DNA from: Lachnospiraceae bacterium
GTDB taxonomy: Bacteria > Bacillota > Clostridia > Lachnospirales > Lachnospiraceae
Assembly: GCA_024683645.1 (NCBI GenBank)
Contig: JAIKYA010000116.1
Coordinates: 1-32,580, forward strand
Length of the DNA: 32,580 nt
Reading direction: 5' to 3'
Under the pieces are notes generated by a model. It saw only the letters and a list, made by a program, of their open reading frames with translations. It did not search any database and had not been told where the DNA came from. The position numbers and the translations under genes were made by a program. Of this stretch, positions 15,708 to 27,700 are shown in pieces (positions within the stretch are counted from its first letter, which is position 1; each line of letters begins with the position of its first letter).

Positions 15708-18700
15708 TTATCTCCTGTTCTTTGACGGCAGGCTTAGGCGCTGTTTATCATCTACTTTCAGCTCCGGCTCTATCTTCTTGTTGCCGACACTCTTCCTGCC
15801 CTTATTATCCCCAAATTCGTCCCTCATCATATCGCCCAACTTAATGGGGCGTTTACGCTCCTGTACGGGGCGGACGGCATCTGCTTTCTCCACTACCTCA
15901 AATACTGTTTCCGTGTTGAAGAGATGGTTCCACTGGCGCCAGTTCTCAGGGTTATCATTCCTGTTTTCTCTTACGTTTATATTTGCACCTCTCTGATTCA
16001 TAAGTGTCCCGGTAAGGAAATCTGACCTGCTCTTACTATCCTGTGCATTGTGCGCGGGATCTCCGAAAAGCTCGGGCAGTCTGTCGTTTTCACGACCCTC
16101 ATCTATCTGCTTCAGACGTTCCTCCACGTATTTCTTCGGAAGTTTTCCCGTCTGATACTGTTCGGACAGGCTGCGCATCCTGCCTGTTCTCAGAGCCTCA
16201 CGCTGCCTCTCTGCGAGTTCCTTTTCTTTAACCAGTGCATTCTTTTCCTGCAGGATGGCCTGCTTTTCCTCATAAGCCTCAAGCCCGAGGTTTTCATTAG
16301 CGGCAGCTGCCGCCCTGCTCATTTTTTCCTGAGCCCTCACCAGTTTCGCGTTTCTCCTTTCTATACGCTCTTCCAGCTTATGTATCTTTTCGTTGTACTC
16401 CTTCATCTGATCGGTAAAGTTCTTTTCTTCTTTCTTTACCTGCTTGGCTATCTTATCTTCCAGCTTACCCATCAGTTTCTCGCGGTTATTCTTAAGCTCG
16501 AGATAATTCTTCTTTACAGTCTCCAGCTGCTTTTTCTGCCCGTCGTTAAGCGGAGGCATCTCCAGCTGCGGATTAGCCTTTCTGAGTGTATCATAACGCT
16601 CCGCAATGTTTAAGAGCTCGTTTTCCAGATTCTTAAACTGCTCTGTTTCCTGATACTGAGGCTGCATCTGCTTGCTTATGAGCAGTTCCATCAGTCCCTG
16701 CTGTCTGGCCTGTACCAGCGGGAACGGATAATACGTGTTGATGTTAAATGCATCACCTACGATGCCCGGATACTTGCCCGTAGCGCTCAGAGGGAATTCC
16801 TGCTCCATTTTAGCCCGGGCTGCCGCCGCATCTTTCAGTATCTTTTCCATGCGTCCTTCCTGGGCTGCAAGGAATCCGTCGACACCGTTCTGAAGCGGAA
16901 GTTTAGCCTTGCCATTCACATAATCCGCAAAATTAAACGGTTTCCTGTATGTACCGTCCGCATTGTAAGGTACCTTCATCAGTATCAGATCCGGATCGAA
17001 TTCATTCTCGGGCACCATCATCACTGCCTTAAGCGCATCGATGCTTTCTTTGCTCTTTCCCCTGAAGCCGTCCTTGAGCTGCAGCACATTAGTCTGGGCC
17101 GAATCACCGAACTGTGATGTATAGCCCCTTACATTCTGCTGGAACAGATAAATGTTCTGGGCTTTACGCGCCGGATCATACTCCCCGGGTTCTGCATCAA
17201 TGAGTCCTCCGAGAGCTCTCGTATATTTTCCTACAAGATCCGCATTCCTGCTTCTGATCACGCCGTTATAGTAACCGTTAGCAGCATATGCGGCCATCTC
17301 ACCGATGCTCTGTCCCTTGGCTATACCCTTTAATGTTGTGGCTTCTTCAATAGCAGAGCTTTTGATCTTTTGCATTACCGCACCCGGATCTGCGGCAAAC
17401 TCATCTATGGTTATATTGTTTCTCTTAAGCAGATTACCGAACTGCCATACTGCATTAAGCTGTGAAGAGCTTACTCTGTCACGGGCGTAGCGCCAGGGCA
17501 CGGCATTCTCCCTTACATTATCCACATTGTCCATATAATCGGTTTTGGAGAAACTCTTTTTCGCCATTTCCATGAGTTCATCCGTATCTTTACGGATCCT
17601 CTTTAATCCGTTCACGGCATCTATCAGCTTCCTGCGATTCTCTTCTGCCGTCATGTCTGCCCCAAGCGCCTGTTCTACGGCACGCTGTGCATCTGCCATT
17701 TTACGGAAGGAATAGACTTTGCTCATTTCCTCAGCACCGTTATTTGAAGCAAAGAGCTCCATTTCCTCCATCTTCCTGAGTATTCCCGATACGTTGCGCA
17801 CATATTCCGGATCAAGTACAGGATTGGTCCCTGCGGTGCGGCGTGCATCATCTGCACGTTCTTCCTTCGTGACAACTATGCCGTTTCTCGTCTCAAACAG
17901 ATCCTGCATGAATCTGTTTTCTTCCTTTTCATTTCCTTTCTGATGGATAAGCTTTGCCCTGTTGCTGGAACGTTTTGTATCCGCATCAAGAAGATACGTT
18001 GCAACAGTCCTTGCCTCCGGCTTCACCTCAGTTATCATGGCATTGGCGTCATAAAGAGCCTTTCTGAAATCATCGAGTTCCTGCCGGCTGCCTTTTCCTC
18101 CGGTCATCTTAGCCCAGTCCATACCGGCCTCATTAAGCAGTTCCTGTACCCTTCCGGCCTGCGGATGATCCACCTGGTTTTCAAATTCCAGTCTGGCATC
18201 CAGGCTGCCATCAGGCAGTGAGCTGAAATCATAATCCCTTATGGGCTTGTATGCATCGTCAGCGCTTAATATCCTTTCACGCTCTTCTGCGGACAGTCCT
18301 CCGACTACGGCAGCAAAGAAATGGCTTCTCTCTGCTTCCGTCAGTCTGTCCAGTTCTACAACAACGGGAACTTTGTTCTGCAGCTTCGCAAACAGTGCAC
18401 TTCCTTCCGTTTGTCCCAGTATATCGCTGAGCGTAGACTGAAGACGGTCAGCGGTGTATGTTCCACTTACACTGTTATACAGCCTGAGTAATCTTTCATT
18501 TGCATCATTCTGATCGGTCTTTGCAGTATGATATGCATCGGGTTCCAGAGCGTCCGTACCATCCGCGATCATCGCCTCTGCCGTGTGATCGGCGTTCTTC
18601 TTTTCGTTAAAACGTTCTGTCAGCCTCTGCGTCAGGGCCTCGGGAATAAGCCTTGAAAGATTATCTCCTATCCTGTTATTTTCTCTGACAAGCTCTTCCT

Positions 18701-21700
18701 GGCGGCGTATCATTTCCTGCTGCATCTGCTGCTGTCTCTGGGCTGCCTCCTCTGCAAGCCTGTTTTCCCTCGCAATGGGATCCTCGTTCTTTTCAAGGTC
18801 CAGAAGAACTGCAAGCTTTTCATCATCGTTCTCATACGGTTTCTTAGTAAGTTCCCTTATATTCTCCGCTTCCTTAAGACGTCCCGCATGTGTATCCTTC
18901 GCGCCCGTATCCGTCATTTCATATACGGGCAGCTTTGCGCTGTCGTTATCCTTAAGCGCCAGTATCTCACCTATCCTCTTCTTTGCATAATCGGTGGTCA
19001 CATTACCGGCCTTAGCCTGGTCGATAAGCCACTGTCTCATGGCACTTACGGCTGTTCTCTTCGCATCAAGCGCATTCCGTACCTGTTCATTATCATTTGC
19101 AACAGCAGCATTCTTACGCTGCGCCTCTATCTGGTTATAAGCATTTACAAACTGCTGCTCACGCGCCTTAAGTGCGTTGTTCAGTTCAGTGATATGCTGC
19201 GCGGTCTGTCTGCCTGCGATAGTGTTTTCATTCTTTCTTGCTTCTATCGCCTGCTTCTGCTCAGCAGTAAGCCTGCTCTGCGCATTCTTCATCCTCTCCG
19301 CATGCTTCTTTGCGGCATCTTCGAATCTCTGCTTCTGCGCCTCACTGAGTGCAGGCATATTGTATTCCGGATGTGCGGCACGTATGGATTCGTAATACTG
19401 CGCCATATTGCTTACTTCATCTTCCAGAAGCTCATATCCTTCCTTTCCTCTGTCCGCAGCACGCTTTAGCAGCAGGAAGGAAATCGCTGCCTGCCGGCTT
19501 AACATGAAGGATACGGGATGGAATTTCTCTCCTCCCGTCCTTACCGCATCTGCGATTATCTCTTCCCCTCTTTTCGTGATAGCGGCATATCCGTTATAGT
19601 CCGCACCGAGTCCGGCAACATAATCCGTAACGGTGATCTTCGGAACAGGCTGTCCGTTGGCACCGATCGGTTTTTTTGTAAGCATCTGCGCTCTGTGGTT
19701 TTCAAGGTCTGCCATATCCACTATCGAAAGCAGCTGCTGTACTTCACTTTTACGCTGCACATCATTGAAAGCGTTATTGTTCGTATGATGCGATAACACA
19801 GTCTGACGGAACATATCAAGTATCTTGTATGTTCTGTGATTTATCTTCCTTCTCTCTGGATCGTTATCCATTACCGAAAGGGCCTCTTCGATACGTGTCA
19901 GGTTTAACTGTACACCGGTTACTTTATTCTGGAGTTCGCCTCTTTCAAACAGACCTTCTTTGCAGAATTCCCCTATCAGTTCACCTGCACTCTTCCCGCG
20001 GAATCTTATCTCGGGATCGCACATTTCCAGATTCTTCTTCACTATCCTTTCGATCGCTGCATTGGGATCTTCCCTGAACTGCTGCACGCTGATTCCTGCC
20101 CACTTCAGTGCCGAGTATAAGAGATGCACCGAATTGATCTTGGAATTTGTGTAAAAATCCTTCGAGTATTCAAGGGGTACATCAAGCTGGCGTGTTGAAT
20201 CGATATTCCCCGCGATACTGTATTTCGAAAAGTTTTTCTTATCATCTGCAAAGGCGATAAGCTTTTCGATATCGTTTCTTGCCTTTTCATAAGCACGTTT
20301 TGCTGCTATTATGCTCTGTCTGTCTCCACTGTTTACTGCCTCGATAAGCGCCATTCTGCTTGAGCTCACTTCTCCGTAGCCTCTGGAAAATACGGTACCG
20401 CCGGGGAAATCATCACTCATCCCCATCCCCATTTCTTCCATCATCTCCATCATGGTCGCAAAGCTGTTAATGTTTTCTTTTGACAGATTCAGCTTAAGCC
20501 CCATCATCTTTTCAAAGGCATCGCTTTGAGCCGGAAATACTCCGTCTGCGACAAAGCTGTCCGAGTTGGTCATAAGGTCGTTGACTGCGATCTTAAGATC
20601 CCTGTCTTCGATCTCATCAAATGCGTCTGCCAGAGCTTTGTTTGCGGAAGCCGTAGAGACTGTTTCTTCTATGCTGCGATGTTTGAAATAAGCATTCTTT
20701 ACGTTACGATCCCCAAGTGTCACATACTTATCCGCATACTCCAGCGCTTCCAGATATTCCTGTTTCTCGTTGTCGCCAAGATTCTCCGCATCCAGTCCCT
20801 TCTTAAGCTCTTCCACTCTGTCGTGGAGCATATGGCTCACCTGCTCTTCCGGCTCCAGCTCGGTAAGAGTCCTGCAGCTAAGCAGCTGTTTTTTCAGTCT
20901 CTGCTTATCGGAATAGTGCAGCTCATCGCTTATCTCCTTTATCAGCTCATGACGCTCTTTGACCGGCAGGTTTTCCAGTATTCTTGTATCTATTACCCCG
21001 TGCATTTCCCCGGGCTTATCCAGTCTGGATATCGATGGCGCAATGTGCTGCTCATACCATTCAGGCCATTTGTTTTTGATCACTCTCAGCAGATTCTGTT
21101 CTGATCTCGTAGCCGTTACGGCCATGATCATCATATTGTAACGGCTTACGGCTTCGGCATGAGCTATGCCCAGTTCTGTTGTCTCTCTTATCTTTTCGGG
21201 CGACAGATCGTTCTTCGCGGCTTCATATTTTCTTTCTGCCTCTTCCGCCGCACTGAATGCCGCTTCCACTATCTGTGATACACTCTGTTTTATGCGCATA
21301 TCATCTTCAGGGATCATGTTTGCTCTTTCCACTGCAGCATTATTCTGTTTTTCACGAACATCCCCTGCAGCGATATGTTCCTGTCTTATACGCCTTCTTT
21401 CGTTCGCAAACATATCGTCAACGCCCTCTGCATAGAGATCCTCGCCGGCGTACTCATCACTTCTGTTTCTGCGCTCACGCTCAATTGTCTTCTGAACCTT
21501 CTTCTGTGCCTTTATCCTCTCCTCACTCAGACGTTTTCTTTCATCTTCGATAGCTTTTACGCGAAGGACTCCGTCTACATTAACGACTTCCAGAACCTCC
21601 GGGATGTCGCCCTTATAGAATTCACGCATCTGTCTTCTGTATCTTCCGGACAGTGAAAGCATGTGATCCCGGCTCGCATAAAGCTTTCCGTTTTCTTCAA

Positions 21701-24700
21701 CGATAGGATGATCTGCAAGATAAGCCCTTATAGCTTCTTCATCCTGCGCCTTCTTCAATGCCTCCTGTGCTGCTCTGCTGATATCCAGCTGACGCTTCAT
21801 CTCAAAATCGTTATATGCCACATACGAATTTCTCATATGGCGTATCTGATCCTGCATTGCACTGAAGCTGTCAAAGATACGCTGCTCCTTATCGGACAGC
21901 TTCTTTCCGCTTCCGTTATCTATGTGGTCTGCAGAACGGCCTATCTGCTCCAGCAGTTTCCGCGAATCTTTTACAAGTCGCTCAAAAGCGGACCTGCGAT
22001 CGGCCTCATGAGCCGGATCAAGATATGCCGTATTGGAATAAAAATCATTTACCTGCTCCAGATAACTGTTTATGAGCTGTATGGTCACCCCGTGCACGGG
22101 ATCGGAGCCAAGGCGTTCTTTGGCCAGCCTTCCCTGCATGGTATACAAAGCTGCTATACGCTCCGCATTCAGGAAAGAACGTTCAATATCCGTACGTGGG
22201 CCGCCGACAGTAGGTTTATCGGGTTCTGCAGTATTTTTACGTGCCTTGTATCTCTGATACTCAGCCCTTGCCTCTTCCAGTTCCTGTGCGGAAAGGAATG
22301 CGCCTGGGCCGGGCTTTGAAGCCATCCGCTGTTTCATCTTCTCACGCTTGTCATCCACGTCGAGCTTTCCGCTGTTATCCCACGCAGCTGCCAGATAAAA
22401 TCTGTCCCCGTATCCGTCCAGATACTCCAGCATTCTCTGTCTGTCAGCAGCATTGGTTATGGGCGTTTCTTCAAGCTTTGCAATGACCTCATCCAGAAGC
22501 TTGATATCCCGCTTTTTCTCTTCTATTTCCTCTCTTCCGAATGAGTTTTTGTTATTGAGCAGATTCTTCTTTTCTTCCCGGTTCACGTAGAGTGTGCTTA
22601 AGAAATTGATATCCTCAAGAGGCCAGCCGTTTGCAAGCATGGCTCTCTTCCCTTCCATATCAGGCCATGCCTGCGCGGTTCCCCTTGCAAAGTATGACGA
22701 AGCCTCATATACGTCGTTATTGATGTAAGCAGGATGTTCACCGGCATCACCCAGCATCCTGCAATATTCTTCTTCCGGCGATCCCGGGATCTTTGATTTT
22801 CTTGCAAGCTCATCTATACTGCGCAGACGCTTTTCCAGCTCATCCATTTCCGAGAGCATCATTTTCCTGAGCATACGGTCTGCACTCTTTGTGAGAGTCT
22901 CTTCTTTCTTCATCCTCTCTGTTTCGGACAATATCAGAGCTGTCTTTCTCCCGGCAAATACAGCCTGCGGCAGTTCAAAGGCAGGGCTTCCCGAAGGATA
23001 ACCCATACATGCCAGCAGCATATCATTGGAAAACCTGGGAGAATCTTCATTTATTTTCTGCATATCCGGAGCTGCCAGCCCGCCCATCTGCCCGAAAGTC
23101 AGCATATACAGATTACTGCCGAATTCCATATCCCGCCAGGTGAATCCTTCGTCCGCAGTCCGCATGATATCCGCATAGACTCTCATATAGTCTGCATATA
23201 CCGGATTGGTCTTCTCCCAGCGGTCAGCTGTCTCCATAACTTTATCCCTTGCCGTTTTAAAGAAGGATCTGACTGCCGTTAGGTTTCTCTTTCCCTGTTC
23301 ATTAAGCTTTCCGTCAGCGGAAGTCCCTACCAGCAGATCATACCTCATGGGTTTTTCCTTGCATACCATTGTAGGCCAGGCCCTCTGAATCTCAAGATCA
23401 GGGAACGGCATTTCATCCCGGTCATCATCATAATACAGATTTTGATAGAGACCTGTTGCAGCCACGGCATTCTGCTGGTTTTTCACCGCTTCTCTTGCTG
23501 TTTCGTCTGCCACAAGCTCTTTGTAATTCACTGAAGGATCAAAGGAAACGATCGCAGGAAACTGACAGGTCAGCTTGAACAGTGCTGCATAGTATTTACC
23601 GCCCTCATCATCCGGTAATGCGGCCATGGTAGCATCTCCATACACGGGCCGCTCATTTTGCTTCAGCGAAGCACTTAAGGGAACAGGCTTATCCTCAAGC
23701 TGCACGCCATTCTTATCCATGACATAAGGTACAAAGCTTAGCTTCTTATAAGGATCTGCCATAGCTGTCATGATCGTGGCTTTTATAATTGTATCCAGTT
23801 CTTTTCCCTGAACCTGCTGATCTATATTCGGATAATTGATGCTTGCAAGATACTCCAGCGGTTTCATTCCGTTGATACGGAAACGGTCCGTGATCTTCTC
23901 TCCTTTTCTCAGGCAGTAATCATACTGCTTTCCGTATCTGCTCTTTCCGGTCAGATGTCCCAGCACACGGTCAAAGGTATCACGAGTTTCTTTTTTCTGT
24001 GCATCGCTCAGTTCAAGCAGCGAAGGCAGCTCCTGAGGAGTAGCCACGAGCTGTCCGCGCTCGTTCTTATGCTGATGCGGCATATGTATATAACTGAGGC
24101 CGAATATCGGAGAAGTATCTATGCCTTTGTTCCCTGTAGCAGAAAGGTGCTCCATAACTTCCATCCTGGCCTCGTTCGCACGGCTTGCCTTCATCGCACT
24201 TCCGACCTTATCCAGATAGGGTTTTGCAAAAGGTGAAGCTGTATTGCCTTCAAGATATGCCTGCAGAGAGGCGTTATCCGGCTGTGCTTCATCCGGAAGA
24301 CTGACATTCGGATCAAGTAAAAATCCGGCCTTTGCTATAGCATCGACAACAGTCCCCGGCTGCAGCTTTCCCGGAACTTTCAGTACATTATCGATCTCCT
24401 GCAGGTAATGTTTCGCCAGTGCTCTGTGCTTTAAGCCATACATCTTGTCCGAAGTGATGACGGTTGCGAGCATCTTCATTCCCTGCAGCACTTCCTGCCG
24501 TTCTATAGCTGCCGCGTATCCTTCCTGATCACCAAACTCATCGAGATAAGCAGACCTTAAGCGATTGGGAGCAATGTTTTCATAATCCGGCGAATATATG
24601 GAAAACATTTCCGTATTCTGCATGAAATCCTGTGCATAGATCGCTTTAACGAAGAGTTTCGAACCACCCTTTGCCAGCCTGCTTATATCTGCGAGGCCGT

Positions 24701-27700
24701 TAAAATCAATTCCTTCATAAGCACTTGCCTCCAAACGCATGAGTGCATTCTTATGTATCCCGGCATAATAGCGTGCGCTCGCCTCTGCAGTGGCATCATC
24801 TGCCGCCTCTCCGAAAGGATGCTGTTCCAGATCGTTCAGATACTGCTCCGCCAGCTGTCTCCTTGCCTCCATGGGCAGACGGTTGAGTTCCAGTACATCG
24901 TCAAAGCTTTCAAAGTTTAAGCTATATTCTTTTTTAACTGTCCTGACCACACCGTTCTCATCTTTTAGCGGCTGTCCGAAAGCATCAAGTTCCGGCTCCG
25001 TCAGCGTATAGCTGCAGGATCCTTTACCCAGATAATATGTACGCAGATCATCCATCAGGCGTGTCGGAGCATCCACTTTGAGCATGCCCGGTGTAACCGA
25101 AGCATTGATCCTCTTCACGCGCTCAAGCACTTCGGAAGAATCGAAATATCCCGGTACAAAGCTTCGAAGAAGTTTTGCTTCCCATACTGCGGCACTCTTT
25201 CCTGCAATATCCTCAGCAGAAGGTGTATCTCCTGTTTTATAGAAAACCTCATCCTGATCGAAGAGATCAAGCAGAGCTTCTCCCAGCTCCTGCTCTCTCA
25301 GCTGCGCTTCAAAATCTTCTTTATTCTTCAGCTGCTCTGCTGAGTATTCACCTTTGTTAAGTATGATATCGGGGATATCACTGTTCATTTCGCCGGCTTT
25401 TTCAAGGAGAGTTTTCAGCTGGTTACCGTTTTTATAAGCTGTGGCATGCGGCACATGAGACATTGCTTTTTTCATCTGTGCTTTAAGTATATAGAGCTGT
25501 CCCTCATCTGCCATACCCGCATTGGCTGCGGTCTCATTGTAAAGCGCCGAACCGTGATCATGTATGTAATAAAGCGCATCCAGTCTGTCTCCCGCATTCA
25601 TTACGGGACGATAATCTATATGTCTGCATATCTCATCAATGGTTTTACAGGCAGCTTCGAGATCACGGTATTCTTTGCTGCCTTCCTGCTTAGCTTCCAT
25701 GGCGTCCTTAAGAAGCTGACGTTTCACATAGAATGATGAGATCAGATCGATATCCTCCAAGGGCCATCCCATGGCAATTGCCATCTTTCTGCCTTCCAGA
25801 TCCGCAAGTATCATCTTTGATCCCGGAGCGCCGTTAACGAAATCGCTTACCGCACTCTCAGAGCTAAAGATCTTTGACAGTTCCTCTTCCCTGTTCAGAG
25901 CGCCGGCATTCTGCCTCATTTCCCTTATCCTTTGCTCCAGTGCATTGATCGAATCCAGTATATCCTCTCTTAAGTTAAAATCATTCGGAACAGCCCTTCC
26001 GTCTGAAACGGCACTGAGAGCTGTTCTCATGCGCAGGTTCAGTTCCCACGCAGCCCTTGCAGCCTCCGGCAGAGCAAAGTCATTCCCCTCTCCCGCGTCA
26101 TCGACCAGCGTTCCGAAAACAGTACCGGCACCTTTTCCCATATCCAGCTTATCCAGCATGTCGTTAAGGATAACGCAGTTTTGGTTCACATACAGGCGCC
26201 CGTTTGCCTGGAGCTGTATATCAGCTATCCTGTCTGTCTGTATGTTCCTGTATTCCGCCATCGCATTTCTGCGTTTTGCGTCCGGCATATCTTTATCGGC
26301 TGCTGCCTGCGGTACCTTTTCAAGCTGTGAACTTATCCCTGCAAGCTTTGCGTTTTCAGCCTGAATATACTTTTCATCGCTTACGGGTTTTTTGTGCTCC
26401 TCCGGCACCATCTGATCAAAAGGCTGCACATAAGCCTCAAATATCACATTTTCCGCAGGCTGTGCAGGAGGCAGCAAAGCCTTGAGTATATCCTGCTTTT
26501 CAGCCGTATAGTACAGTTCCGGATCGGGTACGGCATTTATTGCCTCTCTCATCTGTGCCTTAAGTACGGCAAGCTCTCCTCTGTCGGCCATACCGCAGCA
26601 TGCCACCGTATTGTTATACAGGGCATTTCCGTAACTGTTTATAAAAGCGAGTACTTCCTTTCTCTGCTGTTCGTTGTTTATGGGCTGCTTATCTATATGA
26701 TCGCAGATCTCATTTACCGCACGGTATGCTCTCTCATATCTGAGCCTGTCGGCAGTACCCGTAACCTTGCTTTCAGCTGCTGCCTTAAGTATCTCACGTT
26801 TCACATAGAATGAAGCTATCAGATCGATATCGCGTACCGGCCAGCCGTTTGCCAGGGCTCTCTTTTTCGCATCCAGTTCCGTGAGAATGTCCTTTGATCC
26901 GGGATGACCGTTTATAAAACGTTCTACTTCCTTCGGCTCACTGAATACAGCTTCTACCTGTCCTCTTGTATTTCCCTTCCCTATGTTGCTGCGCATGGTA
27001 CGTATCTGATTTTCCAGGGTATTCATCTTTTCTATGAGCAGTCTGCGGTTATTCTCCTCTGATGCCTTCAGCTCTTCGGGAGACTGCGATGCCATAGTAT
27101 TCTGTATCTCCTGTATCTCATTCGCCGTCCGGGCTGCATCTATGAGCGGGAAATCGCGAAGTCCTGCAAATACTTCCGAAACCGTCCGCTTTGAACCTGC
27201 TGCCAGATCCAGTTTATCCGTAAGCGCACCCAGAGTGTTAAAGCCAAAGCTTCCGCCCCTGCTTCCGAGTCCCTGCAGCACCCTGTTCCTTGCGATCTGA
27301 TATCTTACAAAAGCTGCTTCCGGAGCACGCCCCTGCTTGTCCAGACCGGTTGCCAGAGCATTGGCATCTGTCTCTGTCCTGTTTAAGTCGGTATTTTCCG
27401 GCCTGAAGGATCTGAACACACCCGGCATGAAAGCATCAAGCTGTTCCGCTCCTCTGATCATTCTGTCGCGATTTGCCCTCTCATCCGGAGCCGCAACCGT
27501 CGACTCTGCTTCCATATGCGGCTTTACCTTGGGCATTATCCTCGGAGGCTGTTCCACTATGTTCAGATTCTTATCAAAGTTGAGCGCTATAAAGCTGACC
27601 TCCGCATGCGGATCGGCCATTGCTTCCATGAGGAGCGCTTCCATTGCCGTTTCCCTGTCTTTTCCCTGAAGACCGGGAAACTTAGCTGACGCTATCTGTG